A stretch of 64,000 bases of DNA, from positions 11,819 through 75,818 of the forward strand of contig CAYPTB010000034.1 of the NCBI GenBank assembly GCA_964413535.1, given 5' to 3'. The notes under the pieces are model-generated. The model saw only the letters and a list, made by a program, of their open reading frames with translations. It made no database searches and was not told where the DNA came from. The position numbers and the translations under genes were made by a program. The stretch comes from CAYPTB01 sp964413535 (GTDB lineage: Bacteria > Planctomycetota > UBA1135 > GCA-002686595). Within the stretch, counting starts at the first letter, position 1. Each line of letters begins with the position of its first letter. This document shows positions 41,749-51,540 of this stretch, piece after piece.

Positions 41749-43428
41749 ATGCAACGAATCCTCCCGACCTGCGCTCTCCTCCTGGCCGCGCTCGCAGGCT
41801 GCCAGGCTCCCGCCTCCAACGTCGCCGCGCCCACCTCCGGCGCGCGCCTGCGCCCGGGCTTCGAGGCCTACCACCGTCCGGTCAGCACGCGCTCGAGCGA
41901 AGCCCAGGCGTTCGTCGACCAGGGCATGCAGTGGCTCTTCGGCTTCAACGACGACGAGGCGATTCGCTGCTTCCAGCGCGCCGCGGAGCTCGACCCGACG
42001 TGCGCGTTCGCGTGGTGGGGCATCGCCTACGCGAACGGAATCAACGTCAACGACCCGGTGCTCTCCGAACGCGAGGCGCAGGACGCGTGGCACGCGGTGG
42101 GGGAAGCGCAGGGGCGCGTGGACGCCGCGTCGGAAGTCGAGCGCGCGTTGATCGACGCGATCGCGCAGCGCTACACGTCGCCGGCGCCGCCCGCCGACCT
42201 GAAGCCGCTCGAGAAGGCGTACGCCGCGGCGATGGAGCGCGTGTGGCGCGAGCACCCGGACGACCCGGACGTCGGCGCGCTCTACGCGGAGTCGCTGATG
42301 AACCTCCAGCCGTGGGACTACTGGACGCGCGCGGGCGAGCCGAAGGGTCGCGCCACCGAGATCGTCTCGGTGCTCGAGCGCGTGCTCGAGCTGCGCCCGG
42401 ATCACCCTGGCGCGCTGCACTACTACATCCACGCCGTCGAAGCGTCGCAGCACCCCGAGCTCGCCGAAGGGGCCGCCGACCGGTTGGTCCGGCTGGTCCC
42501 GGGCTCGGGCCACCTGACGCACATGCCGTCGCACATCTACGTGCGCGTCGGCCGCTACGCCGACGCGGCCGACGCCAACGAGCTCGCGATCGCGGCCGAC
42601 CAGAGCTATCTCGCCGACGCCGCGGAGCAGGACTACTACGGGCTCTACATCGCCCACAACCTGCACTTCCTGGCCTTCGCCTCGATGATGGAAGGACGCT
42701 TCGAGGCGGCGATCGAGGCCGCGCGCGCGATGGAGACCGACGTGCCGGCGACCTTCATGGAGCGCTACCCGATGATCGCCGACGGCTGGAGCGCGGCGGC
42801 GCCGCACGTGCTCGTGCGCTTCGGCAAGTGGGAGGAGATCTTCGAGCTCCCCGAGTACCCGGAGTCGCGGCCGATCAGCCGCGCGATGCGCCGCTACGCG
42901 CGCAGCATCGCCAACTCGGCGCTCGGCCGCGTGGACGAGGCGCGCGCGGAGATCGACGCATTCGAGCGCGAAGCGGCGCGCACGCCGATCGACTGGACGA
43001 TCGGCTTCAATCCCGCGCACGCGGTGTATCCGCTCGCGCGCAGGATGATGGCGGGCGAGCTCGCGTTCCGCAGGGGCGACCACGAGCGCGCCTTCGCGGA
43101 GCTTCGCGCCGGCGTCGCGATCGAGGACGAGCTCCTCTACGACGAGCCGCCGAGCTGGCTGCAGCCGACGCGCCACGCGCTGGGCGCGCTCTTGATGGCG
43201 GCCGGACGCTACGCCGAGGCCGAGGAGGTCTACGAGCAGGATCTCACGCGCAATCCGCGCAACGGCTGGGCGCTGCTCGGCCTCGAGAACGCGAGGCGAC
43301 GCCTGGGCGACACCGAAGGGCTCGACGATCTCGCGCGTGCCCGCGCGCGTTCTTGGGCCCGCGCCGACCTGTCCCCGACGTCGTCGTGCTACTGCGAGCC
43401 GGGCGCCGCCGACCTGGCGTCGCGCTAG
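41749..43428 (+). CDS. TPR-repeat lipoprotein
   Basis: A 559-residue protein with lipobox LAALAGC (C18) from ATG 41749. The mature part is tetratricopeptide repeats: QGMQWLFGFNDDEAIRCFQRA, ELDPTCAFAWWGIAYANG, LRPDHPGALHYYIHAVEAS, then a long helical tail with AGRYAEAEEVYEQDLTRNPRNGWAL near the end. HYYIHAVEAS and HMPSHIYVRVG are typical of a bacterial TPR family with unknown enzymatic role. It presumably holds protein complexes in the envelope. It is divergent from the TPR regulator-type gene, so shared control is possible. Confidence 0.83.
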   Translation: MQRILPTCALLLAALAGCQAPASNVAAPTSGARLRPGFEAYHRPVSTRSSEAQAFVDQGMQWLFGFNDDEAIRCFQRAAELDPTCAFAWWGIAYANGINVNDPVLSEREAQDAWHAVGEAQGRVDAASEVERALIDAIAQRYTSPAPPADLKPLEKAYAAAMERVWREHPDDPDVGALYAESLMNLQPWDYWTRAGEPKGRATEIVSVLERVLELRPDHPGALHYYIHAVEASQHPELAEGAADRLVRLVPGSGHLTHMPSHIYVRVGRYADAADANELAIAADQSYLADAAEQDYYGLYIAHNLHFLAFASMMEGRFEAAIEAARAMETDVPATFMERYPMIADGWSAAAPHVLVRFGKWEEIFELPEYPESRPISRAMRRYARSIANSALGRVDEARAEIDAFEREAARTPIDWTIGFNPAHAVYPLARRMMAGELAFRRGDHERAFAELRAGVAIEDELLYDEPPSWLQPTRHALGALLMAAGRYAEAEEVYEQDLTRNPRNGWALLGLENARRRLGDTEGLDDLARARARSWARADLSPTSSCYCEPGAADLASR

Positions 43429-43461
43429 TCGCCCTGGCCGGAAGGACTTGGAGTTCGGGCG

Positions 43462-43490
43462 TTGCGCATCCGACCGCGGCTGCGGATAGT
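43462..43490 (+). promoter_or_regulatory. Possible sigma-70-type promoter for the CsgG-like gene
   Basis: TTGCGC (43462-43467) and GATAGT (43485-43490) are spaced by 17 nt, about 60 nt upstream of the GTG start at 43553. The match to consensus is modest. Confidence 0.35.
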
Positions 43491-43552
43491 ACGGCCGTCG
43501 TTGGGCTCGGAGACGAGCCGGATGACCCCAACCCCATCGACAGGAGCCCACC

Positions 43553-44299
43553 GTGCATCGCCTAGCCCTCGCCTGCTGTCTTGCGCTCGCTGCGTGCGCC
43601 TCCACATCGGAGACGGCCTCGAGCGACACCCTCACCGCCAACGTCGGCCAATACTCGCCGCCGCCGTCGGGCGTCACGCGCCCGCGCCTCGGCATCCCCG
43701 CGTTCTCCGTGACCGGGAACAACGCCAAGGCCGAGATGAACGAAGTCGCGGCCGACCAGATGAGCACGCTGCTCGTCCGCTCGCAGCGCTTCGACGTCAT
43801 CGAGCGCGCTCAGCTCGACAAGATCCTGGCCGAGCAGAACCTCGCGGGCGTCGTCAAGCCCGGTGAGGTCCCGCCCTCGGGCGAGGTGCGCGGCGTCGAC
43901 TACCTCCTGATCGGCAAGGTCTCCAACCTGCGCGTGAAGACCGAGAAGACCTCGCGCGGGTTCGGCCTGGCGAAGGTCGGCGGCCTGATCGGTGTCGGGG
44001 CCGGCGACTACGAGAAGGAAGACGTCACGGTCACGACCGAGTGCGGCGTGGACCTGCGCTTCGTGAACCCGACCACCGGTCAGGTCATCATCGCCGACTT
44101 CAGCGAGTTCAAGCGCCAGGACAAGGCCTCGGCGATTGGCGTGGAAGTGTTCGGCTTCGATGCCGATGCCGGCGCCGAGATCAGGATCAGCGACGACGAC
44201 TACGGCAAGATCCTGCGCCTCGCGCTGGACGACGCGGTCAAGAAGATGCTGCCCGACGTCGACCAGTTCCTCCTGCAGCAAAGCCGCGGCGGCGCGTGA
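43553..44299 (+). CDS. CsgG-like curli-secretion-type lipoprotein
   Basis: A 248-residue lipoprotein (LALAACAS, C15) starting at GTG 43553, with CAGGAG upstream. The CsgG/HfaB pattern is visible: GIPAFSVTGNN, MSTLLVRSQRFDVIERAQLDKILAEQN, DYLLIGKVSNLRV and a C-terminal RFVNPTTGQVIIADFSEF. CsgG forms an outer-membrane secretion pore, but many homologs without curli genes are of unknown function. No curlin or CsgE/F gene is nearby. A strong hairpin follows the stop. Confidence 0.85.
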   Translation: MHRLALACCLALAACASTSETASSDTLTANVGQYSPPPSGVTRPRLGIPAFSVTGNNAKAEMNEVAADQMSTLLVRSQRFDVIERAQLDKILAEQNLAGVVKPGEVPPSGEVRGVDYLLIGKVSNLRVKTEKTSRGFGLAKVGGLIGVGAGDYEKEDVTVTTECGVDLRFVNPTTGQVIIADFSEFKRQDKASAIGVEVFGFDADAGAEIRISDDDYGKILRLALDDAVKKMLPDVDQFLLQQSRGGA

Positions 44300-44312
44300 C
44301 GGTTGCGCGCCA

Positions 44313-44340
44313 ACGGAGCTCCCGTCCCCGGGGGCTCCGT
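44313..44340 (+). terminator. Hairpin after the CsgG-like gene
   Basis: Arms ACGGAGC (44313-44319) and GCTCCGT (44334-44340), with inner CCC/GGG pairing, 13 nt after the stop. There is no T-run. Confidence 0.55.
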
Positions 44341-44450
44341 GACGCGTCGTCGGGGCGGAGTCCGGGCGATCCTGCCATCGGAGTCGGGGCCTGCGGAGCG
44401 GGGGGGCGAGAGGCGGGACTCGGTCGCGCTCGTCCAGCTCCGTCCGCTGG

Positions 44451-45890
44451 CTACTCGGCGGGCGCTACGGAGTTGAGGATCCACGTCGCCTCGTGGCGCA
44501 GCTCGTTCAACGCGCTCGCGGCTTCGGGGGCGAGCGGTGCGTCGAGCAGGTTCAGCGTCTCGAAGGGGTCCTCGAGGAGGTCGAAGAGGAACTCGCCGGT
44601 GGGGAGCGGTGGGTCGAACTGGCCGACGTTGTAGATGAGCTTGAAGCGCTCGGCGCGGATCGAACGCCTTGAGGAGGTCGGCGTGCCGAAGCCGTTCGGG
44701 ACGAAGACCTCGGCCCAGTTGTAGACCCGCGAGATCACCGCGCCGGAACCGCGCAGGTAGGGCATCAGGCTCACGGAATCGCGGGCCGTGGGGACGGGGG
44801 CGACGTGCGTCACGATCGACTCGGGGAACGTGGCCGTCGGCGGCGGCGACTGGCCGGGAGCGTTGCTTCCTTCGCCCCGTCGCGGTTTCTCCAGCTTCGC
44901 GAGGTCGACGACGGTCGCGAAGATGTCGGTGACGCTCACGAGCTCGTGGCACTGGCGCCCGGGCTTCCCGACGCCGAGTCCGGCCGCGAGGAAGGGCACG
45001 CGCACGCCGCCTTCGTACGCCGTGCCCTTGCAGTGCGTGGAGGCGAACGGCGGCACGATCACGTCGTCGGGTGTGCCGTTGTCGCCGAAGAAGATCACGG
45101 TCGTCTGGGCGAGATCGTTTCCGAGGCCGGTGAGGAGCCGCCCGATCTCGGTGTCCATCGCCTCGATCATCGCGCGGTAGTAGGGCCGCTTGTCGGTCTG
45201 CGGCGAACCCGCGCCCGAGAGATCGACGGTGTGCAGGTGCGCCGGCGGAGCGTGGAAGGGCGCGTGGGGCGCGTTGAAGGCGACGAACGCGAGCCAGGGC
45301 GTCCGCTGCTCGCCGATCCACGAGAGCGCGTCGTCCACGATGTCGCTCGTGATGTAGCCGTTCGCGGTGAAGACGGCTCCGTCCACGACCTTCTGCCAGG
45401 TGAAGTACGCCGTCGGCTGGATGCCCAGATTCGCCATGACGCCCGCGAAGTGCGAGTAGCCGGCGAGGTTGGGGCCGGCGGGGCCGCCGACCGTGTCGTT
45501 CGACAGGTGCCACTTCCCGAAGAAGGCGTGGGAGTGGCCGAGGCCGAGCGCGTCGAGCGCCTCGGGGACGATCAGGTTGTCGAGCGCGAGCGCCTGGCCG
45601 CCGCTCTGCGCGGTGGCGCCGAGCCCGGTCCGGAACGGATGGAGGCCCGTCTGAATCGCCGCGCGACTCGGCGTGCACAGGGGATGCCCCCACGCGTTGG
45701 TGAAGAGCACGCCGCCGGCCGCGAGCGAATCGATGACGGGCGTGTTCGGGAGGTCCGACCCGAGGCCGTACGCTCCGACGTTGTCCACGCCCAGGTCGTC
45801 CGCGATGATGATCAGAATGTTGCCCTGCGCCGACGCCGCGGCGGCGAGCGTGGCTGCGAGCAAGGTTGCGAGGACGATGTTCGACCTCAT
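44451..45890 (-). CDS. Secreted sulfatase
   Basis: A 479-residue protein with a signal peptide (about 1-21, AAASAQ). The formylglycine motif is LCTPSRAAIQTG, with C72 as the residue converted by the maturase. DD31-32 (IIADDLGVDNVGAYG) bind calcium. Later family segments include FFGKWHLSN, VIFFGDNGTPDD and KGTAYEGGVRVPFLA. It hydrolyses a sulfate ester of a polysaccharide or small molecule outside the cytoplasm. ATG 45890 is the start; the frame upstream is antisense to pepN and not real. No maturase (anSME/FGE) is in the window. Confidence 0.92.
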   Translation of the reverse strand: MRSNIVLATLLAATLAAAASAQGNILIIIADDLGVDNVGAYGLGSDLPNTPVIDSLAAGGVLFTNAWGHPLCTPSRAAIQTGLHPFRTGLGATAQSGGQALALDNLIVPEALDALGLGHSHAFFGKWHLSNDTVGGPAGPNLAGYSHFAGVMANLGIQPTAYFTWQKVVDGAVFTANGYITSDIVDDALSWIGEQRTPWLAFVAFNAPHAPFHAPPAHLHTVDLSGAGSPQTDKRPYYRAMIEAMDTEIGRLLTGLGNDLAQTTVIFFGDNGTPDDVIVPPFASTHCKGTAYEGGVRVPFLAAGLGVGKPGRQCHELVSVTDIFATVVDLAKLEKPRRGEGSNAPGQSPPPTATFPESIVTHVAPVPTARDSVSLMPYLRGSGAVISRVYNWAEVFVPNGFGTPTSSRRSIRAERFKLIYNVGQFDPPLPTGEFLFDLLEDPFETLNLLDAPLAPEAASALNELRHEATWILNSVAPAE

Positions 45891-46043
45891 GTTTCTCCTG
45901 CCAGGACCGGCCGCGGGTCTCCGCTCGGTCGTCGGTCCGGGCTCCGCCTCCAAGCGCATGATACGCGACGGCGAGATCGACTGGGGGCGCGCCTCGCCGG
46001 TCGCGTTCCCGTCCCGCTGCCCGAGCCCCAGGTGAAGCCCCTC

Positions 46044-48776
46044 ATGACGACCCAAGTCGCCGAGCTCGAACCCGTTCTGCGCCGGGACTACCGGCCGCCC
46101 GCCCACTGGATCGACGAGGTCCAGCTTGCCTTCGACCTCTGCCCGGACGCGACGCGGGTGCGCGCGCGGCTCTCGGTGCGGCGCAACCCGGCCGAGAACG
46201 ACGGATCGGCGCCGCTCGAGCTCCTGGGCGAGGAGCTCGAGACCCTCGCGGTGCGAGTCGACGGACGCGAGCTCTCCGCCGAGGAGTACGAGCTCTCGGA
46301 GGAACGCCTCTCGATCGCGAGCGTGCCCGAGCGGTTCGTGCTCGAGACCGAGGTCGTGATCCGTCCGGGGCGGAACAAGGCGCTCTCGGGGCTCTACCTG
46401 TCGAGCGGGAACTTCTGCACGCAGTGCGAGGCCGAGGGCTTCCGGCGCATCACCTGGTTCCTCGACCGCCCCGACGTGATGGCGCGTTACGCGGTCGAGA
46501 TCACGGGCGACGTCGAGCACACGCCCGTGATGCTCTCGAACGGCAATCGCGTCGAGGACGTGGACCTGGGCGGCGGCAGGCGCCGCGTGCGCTGGGAGGA
46601 TCCGTTCCGGAAGCCCTCGTACCTGTTCGCGCTCGTCGCCGGGAAGCTCGCCTGTCACGCAGGGCACTTCACGACGCGCTCGGGGCGCGAGGTGCGGCTC
46701 GAGATCTGGGTCGAGCCGCGCGAGATCGACAAGTGCGAGCACGCGCTCTGCTCGCTCGAGAAGGCCATGGCGTGGGACGAGGAGCGCTTCGGGCTCGAGT
46801 ACGACCTCGACCTGTACATGATCGTCGCCGTGGGCGACTTCAACATGGGAGCGATGGAGAACAAGGGGTTGAACGTCTTCAACTCCGCCTACGTGCTCGC
46901 CAAGCCCGAGACGGCGACCGACGACGACTACGAGGCCATCGAGGGCGTCATCGGCCACGAGTACTTCCACAACTGGACCGGCAACCGCGTCACGCTGCGC
47001 GACTGGTTCCAGCTCACGCTCAAGGAGGGGCTGACCGTCTTCCGCGACGAGGAGTTCACCTCGGACACGACCTCGCGCGCCGTCAAGCGCATCCAGGACG
47101 TGCAGAGCCTGCGCACCGTGCAGTTCGCGGAGGACGCGGGTCCGACGGCGCATCCCGTGCGCCCGGAGTCCTACGTGCGCATGGACAACTTCTACACGAG
47201 CACCGTGTACCGCAAGGGCGCCGAGGTCGTGCGCATGGTCCAGACGCTGCTCGGTCGCGCGGGCTTCCGGCGCGGGATGGACCTGTACGTCGAGCGCCAC
47301 GACGGTCAGGCGGTGACCTGCGACGACTTCCTGGCGGCCATGGCGGACGCGAACGGAGTCGACCTCTCGCAGTTCGCGCGCTGGTACGCGCAAGCGGGCA
47401 CGCCCACCGTGCGCGCGCGCGGACGCTGGGACGCGGCGGAGCGCACCTACGCCCTGACCCTGTCGCAGTCCGTGCCCGAGAAGCAGCGCGTCGAGCCCTG
47501 GCGACCGCTGCACGTCCCGGTGGCGGTCGGGCTCGTCGGTCCGAACGGCCGCGACCTGCCGCTCGAGCTCGAGGGAGAACCGGCTCGCGCGGAACTCGGC
47601 TCGAGCGCTCCCACGACGCGCGTGCTCGAGCTCTGCGCAGTCGAACAGACCTTCGTCTTCACCGGCGTGACGGCGCAGCCGGTGCCGTCGATCCTGCGCG
47701 ACCTCTCGGCGCCCGTGCGGCTCGAGGTCGAGCGCGCGCCGGGCGAGCTCGCCTTCCTCGCCGCGTGCGATGCGGATCCGTTCAACCGCTGGGAGGCGCT
47801 CCAGGAGCTCGCGCGCGGCGTGCTGCTCGATCTCGCGCGACGCGCGGCAACGGCCCTGCCGCTCGAGCTCGACCCGGGTCTCGCGCGCGCGTTCGGGAAG
47901 GTGCTCGACGACCGCTCGCTCGATGGCTCGCTCGCAGCGCTCGCGCTGGCGCTGCCGCCCGAGAAGGAGCTCGCGCAGCACGTCGAGGTCGTCGATCCCG
48001 ACGCGCTCTTCGCCGCGCGGCGCTTCGCCGTCCGGGCGCTCGCCGAGAGCCATGCCGAGCTCCTGCGTCGGACTTATGACGCGGCCCGGGCAGACGCGGC
48101 CCGGGCGAACGCGCGGCGGGGGGAGCTCGACCGCTCCTCCGCGAGCGGGAAGAGCGCGAGCGGCGCGGGCGACGCTCGCTCGATCGCCGCGCGGCGGCTC
48201 GCGAACGCGGCGCTCGCCTACCTCGCGGCGCTCGAGACCGAGGAAACCACCGCGCTCGTCGCGCGTCAGTTCGACGGGGCGGACAACATGACGGACTCCT
48301 ACGCCGCGCTCTCGATCCTCTCACGGCTCGACCACAAGGAGAGCGAGCGCGCCCTGGCGGCGTTCTACACGCGTTGGAAGGGCGATGCCCTGGTGATCGA
48401 CAAGTGGTTCGCGGTCCAGGCGCGCTCGACCCGCGCGGGCACGCTCGAGCGCGTGCTCGAGCTCGCGCGCCATCCGGACTTCACGCTCGAGAACCCCAAT
48501 CGCGTGCGCGCGCTCGTGGGAGTCTTCTGCGCGTGGAACCAGGTCCACTTCCACCGCGCCGACGGCGCCGGCTACCGCTTTCTCGGCGACCAGGTGATCG
48601 CGCTCGACGCACTGAACCCGCAGGTCGCGGCGCGCATGGTTTCGGCCCTCAACCCCTGGCGCCGCTTCGACGCGGGCCGAGGGGCCCTGATGCAAGCGGA
48701 GCTCGCGCGCATCCTCGCGCAGCCCACGCTGTCCAAGGACGTCGGGGAGATCGCGGGCAAGGCGCTCGCGGGCTGA
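46044..48776 (+). CDS. pepN: Aminopeptidase N (M1 family)
   Basis: A 910-residue cytosolic zinc aminopeptidase of full PepN length. The exopeptidase motif is GAMEN (269-273), the zinc site HEYFHNWTGNR (H305, H309) with E328 in LKEGLTVFRDEEF. The C-terminal helical domain includes NMTDSYAALSIL and ends in DVGEIAGKALAG. An Ala/Arg-rich insertion is visible near residues 680-710. The start is ATG 46044; AGGTG lies about 9 nt upstream. It removes N-terminal residues from peptides and is a housekeeping enzyme. The next gene starts 6 nt after the stop. Confidence 0.94.
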   Translation: MTTQVAELEPVLRRDYRPPAHWIDEVQLAFDLCPDATRVRARLSVRRNPAENDGSAPLELLGEELETLAVRVDGRELSAEEYELSEERLSIASVPERFVLETEVVIRPGRNKALSGLYLSSGNFCTQCEAEGFRRITWFLDRPDVMARYAVEITGDVEHTPVMLSNGNRVEDVDLGGGRRRVRWEDPFRKPSYLFALVAGKLACHAGHFTTRSGREVRLEIWVEPREIDKCEHALCSLEKAMAWDEERFGLEYDLDLYMIVAVGDFNMGAMENKGLNVFNSAYVLAKPETATDDDYEAIEGVIGHEYFHNWTGNRVTLRDWFQLTLKEGLTVFRDEEFTSDTTSRAVKRIQDVQSLRTVQFAEDAGPTAHPVRPESYVRMDNFYTSTVYRKGAEVVRMVQTLLGRAGFRRGMDLYVERHDGQAVTCDDFLAAMADANGVDLSQFARWYAQAGTPTVRARGRWDAAERTYALTLSQSVPEKQRVEPWRPLHVPVAVGLVGPNGRDLPLELEGEPARAELGSSAPTTRVLELCAVEQTFVFTGVTAQPVPSILRDLSAPVRLEVERAPGELAFLAACDADPFNRWEALQELARGVLLDLARRAATALPLELDPGLARAFGKVLDDRSLDGSLAALALALPPEKELAQHVEVVDPDALFAARRFAVRALAESHAELLRRTYDAARADAARANARRGELDRSSASGKSASGAGDARSIAARRLANAALAYLAALETEETTALVARQFDGADNMTDSYAALSILSRLDHKESERALAAFYTRWKGDALVIDKWFAVQARSTRAGTLERVLELARHPDFTLENPNRVRALVGVFCAWNQVHFHRADGAGYRFLGDQVIALDALNPQVAARMVSALNPWRRFDAGRGALMQAELARILAQPTLSKDVGEIAGKALAG

Positions 48777-48781
48777 AGCAC

Positions 48782-50140
48782 ATGTTCTCCGGGCGCGCCG
48801 TTCTCCTCGCCCTCCTCGCCATCCTTGCAGCGGGGCCCGCGCGAGCCGTTCCCGCGCAACCGCTCGGGCCCCGGGCCTCGCAGGCGAACGAGGTATCGCA
48901 GGCGAGCGAGCCCGCGCGAGTCTCACCGAGCTCGATCGACGGAGCGGAGCTGCCGCGGGTGGCGCCCCACGCGCTCGTCCTCGTGTCGCTCGACGGCTTC
49001 CGCCACGACTACCTCGAGCTCCACGAGGCGCCGAACCTCGCGCGCTTCGCCGCCGAGGGCGTGCGCGCGGAGGCGCTCGTCCCCGTGTTCCCGACGAGCA
49101 CCTTCCCCAACCACTACACGCTCGTCACGGGTCTGTGGCCCGAGCACCACGGGATCGTCGACAACACGATGTACGACCCGGAGCTCGACGAGACCTTCGA
49201 GATCGGCGACCGCCTCGCGGTCGAGGACGCGCGCTGGTGGGCGGGCGAGCCGCTGTGGGTCAAGGTCGAGAAGGCGGGGCGCGTCGCGGCCACGATGTTC
49301 TGGCCCGGGTCCGAGGCCGAGATCGGCGGCGTCCGGCCGACGCATTGGTTCCACTACGACGCGTCCCTGGACGAGGGCGAGCGCGTGGCCACCGTGCTCG
49401 CCTGGCTCGACCTGCCGGAGCCCGAGCGCCCCGCGTTCGTCACGCTGTACTTCAGCTCCGTCGACTCGGCCGGCCACCGCTTCGGCCCGCGTTCCGCCGA
49501 GGTCGCCGCGGCCGTGCAGCGCGTCGACGCGCGCCTCGGCGAGCTCCTGGCGGGCCTCGAAGCGCGCGGGATCGCGGACGCGACCGACGTCGTCGTCGTG
49601 AGCGACCACGGCATGGTCGAGCTCGACCGCGAGCGCGTGATCGTGCTCGACGACCTGGTCGACCTCGACGGTCTGCACGTCGTGACGCTCTCGCCCGTGC
49701 TCGGGATCCGCGCGGCTCCAGAACGCCTCGACGAAGTGCTCGCGAGTCTCGCGGGCGCCCACCCGCATCTCTCGGTCTGGCCGCGCGCCGAGGTACCCGA
49801 TCACCTGCACTACCGGGTCCACGCGCGCATCCCGCCGATCGTCGGCCTCGCGGACGAGGGCTGGCGCGTCCTGCTGCGGGAGGACCTCGAAGATCTCGAG
49901 CGCGCGACGCGCGGCGCGACCCACGGCTACGACCCTCGCCTGCGCTCGATGCAGGCCTTCTTCGCGGCCCGCGGCCCCGGCTTCCGACGCGGCCTCGTCG
50001 TGCCGCCCTTCGAGAGCATCCACCTCTACACACTCTTCACGCGCCTCCTCGCGCTCGAGCCCGCGCCGAACGACGGCGACCCCGAGGCCCTCGTGCACCT
50101 GCTCGCGCCGCCGGATCCCGAGCGCGAATCGTTCCGTTAG
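48782..50140 (+). CDS. Ectonucleotide pyrophosphatase/phosphodiesterase (NPP-like)
   Basis: A 452-residue secreted enzyme with a signal peptide (about 1-22, PARA). The NPP active site is VSLDGFRHDYL (D71) and PTSTFPNHYTL with T107 as nucleophile. Other metal ligands are in SSVDSAGHRFGP and VVVSDHGM. It hydrolyses phosphodiester or pyrophosphate bonds of nucleotides or phospholipid head groups in the periplasm. It starts 6 nt after pepN and runs directly into the small membrane-protein gene, so the group is probably one transcript. Confidence 0.93.
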   Translation: MFSGRAVLLALLAILAAGPARAVPAQPLGPRASQANEVSQASEPARVSPSSIDGAELPRVAPHALVLVSLDGFRHDYLELHEAPNLARFAAEGVRAEALVPVFPTSTFPNHYTLVTGLWPEHHGIVDNTMYDPELDETFEIGDRLAVEDARWWAGEPLWVKVEKAGRVAATMFWPGSEAEIGGVRPTHWFHYDASLDEGERVATVLAWLDLPEPERPAFVTLYFSSVDSAGHRFGPRSAEVAAAVQRVDARLGELLAGLEARGIADATDVVVVSDHGMVELDRERVIVLDDLVDLDGLHVVTLSPVLGIRAAPERLDEVLASLAGAHPHLSVWPRAEVPDHLHYRVHARIPPIVGLADEGWRVLLREDLEDLERATRGATHGYDPRLRSMQAFFAARGPGFRRGLVVPPFESIHLYTLFTRLLALEPAPNDGDPEALVHLLAPPDPERESFR

Positions 50141-50141
50141 C

Positions 50142-50582
50142 ATGGGTGCCATGTCGCCCGGCGGATCCAGTGTGCGCGTGCGCATGGGAGCGCTGCTCCT
50201 CGTCGTGGTGCTCCTCGCGACGTCGCTCTGGCTCGTGTGGCGGGAGATGTGTGAGCTCGGGACCTCGGACGAAGCCTCCGCGATCGCGACGCCCGCTCCG
50301 CTTGACGTCGACGTGCGCGCCGCGTCACCGGAGGAGGCCGGGAACCGAGTCGAGCGACCGCAGCGCGTTCGCGTCCGCACGCCCACGGCGCCTGCGGAGG
50401 AAGCCGACGCGGAGACGCTGTGGAGCTTCGGCGAGGAGTTCCTCGGTTGGGCGCCGCGCGCGGACGTCGATCTTTCGCAGCACTCGAGTGAGGAGCTGCG
50501 CGCGTGGATCGAGCAGGACCTGCGCATCGACGCCTTCCACGACAGGCTCGGCTACGCCGACCAGATCGGCTACACCGAATAG
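50142..50582 (+). CDS. Small single-pass membrane protein, unknown
   Basis: A 146-residue protein starting 2 nt after the NPP stop. It has a hydrophobic helix (about 15-35) and then a Pro/Ala/Glu-rich segment and an acidic C-terminal part (SSEELRAWIEQDLRIDAF). There is no recognised family. An in-frame ATG 4 codons in (MSPGG) or 15 codons in (MGALLL) could also be the start. Its location suggests it is a co-expressed accessory protein, and nothing else can be said. Confidence 0.6.
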   Translation: MGAMSPGGSSVRVRMGALLLVVVLLATSLWLVWREMCELGTSDEASAIATPAPLDVDVRAASPEEAGNRVERPQRVRVRTPTAPAEEADAETLWSFGEEFLGWAPRADVDLSQHSSEELRAWIEQDLRIDAFHDRLGYADQIGYTE

Positions 50583-50589
50583 CGCGGCG

Positions 50590-51534
50590 ATGGCGAAGAA
50601 GGGTTCGCGCAAGCAGAAGGTCGAGCCGGCCTCGCGCGGCCTGACGCCGCGCCAGGTCGCCGCCACGCCGCCCGCGAAGGTCGCAGCGCTCGGCGCGCGC
50701 GTCGAAGAGGACGGCGGCAGCGTGCTCGCGTCCTACCGCGATCCGCTGGGCGGCGCGTGGCAGCTCCTCGTCGCGCTGCCGCTCGACAAGGTGCAGCCGA
50801 CGCCCTACCAGCGCGATCTCTCCGCGGCGCACGTGAAGCGTCTCTCCGGAGTGCTCGCGAAGCTCGACCGCTTCCTCGATCCGATCATCGCCGTGCAGAG
50901 CGACGCGGGCGGCTACTGGACGCCAAACGGCCACCACCGGCTCGCGGCGCTGCGCGAGCTCGGCGGGCGCTCGATCGTGGCGCTGCTCGTCCCGGAGACC
51001 GAGCTCGCCTACCAGATCCTCGCGCTCAACACCGAGAAGGCGCACAACCTGCGCGAGCGCTCCCTCGAGGTGATCCGCATGGCGCGCGACCTCGCAGAGC
51101 TCGACGCGGCGCCCGAGAAGCAGTACGCCGACGCGTTCGAGGAGCCCGCGCTCTTGACGCTCGGCGCGTGCTACGAGAAGAAGCCGCGCTTCGCGGGCAG
51201 CGTGTACCACTCCGTGCTGAAGCGCGTGGAGACCTTTCTCGGCGTCCCGCTCGCGAAGGCGCTCCTCGTGCGCGACGAGCACGCCGAGCGCGTGCTCGAG
51301 CTCGACGGGGCCGTCGCCGACGCCGTCGCGAAGCTGAAGGAGAAGGGCTTCGACAGCCCCTACCTCAAGAACTTCGTCGTGGCGCGCATCAACCCGCTGC
51401 GCTTCCAGCGCGGCGCGAAGCAAGCCGACTTCGACGCCACGTTCGCCAAGATGCTCGCGTCCGCGCGCGGCTTCCAGGCCGGCAAGGTCAAGCTCGACCA
51501 ACTCGCCCGCGCCGGCGGCCCGCTCGACGAGTAG
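50590..51534 (+). CDS. ParB N-terminal-domain-like protein
   Basis: A 314-residue protein from ATG 50590. The ParB/Srx-like domain (about 50-140) has PYQRDLSAAHVKRL, LDPIIAVQS and the GHHRLAALRELGG motif that in ParB proteins binds nucleotide. The family's HTH DNA-binding domain is not obvious. C-terminal residues are helical and Lys/Arg-rich. It may be a nuclease or chromosome-structuring protein of the ParB-like type, or a stand-alone regulatory domain. No ParA is near, so a chromosome-partition role is unlikely. Confidence 0.75.
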   Translation: MAKKGSRKQKVEPASRGLTPRQVAATPPAKVAALGARVEEDGGSVLASYRDPLGGAWQLLVALPLDKVQPTPYQRDLSAAHVKRLSGVLAKLDRFLDPIIAVQSDAGGYWTPNGHHRLAALRELGGRSIVALLVPETELAYQILALNTEKAHNLRERSLEVIRMARDLAELDAAPEKQYADAFEEPALLTLGACYEKKPRFAGSVYHSVLKRVETFLGVPLAKALLVRDEHAERVLELDGAVADAVAKLKEKGFDSPYLKNFVVARINPLRFQRGAKQADFDATFAKMLASARGFQAGKVKLDQLARAGGPLDE

Positions 51535-51540
51535 CCGCCG

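Noticed and set aside
45891..48053. Long minus-strand frame in phase with the sulfatase
   Set aside because: It is antisense to pepN and has no domain character; the sulfatase signal peptide begins at ATG 45890.
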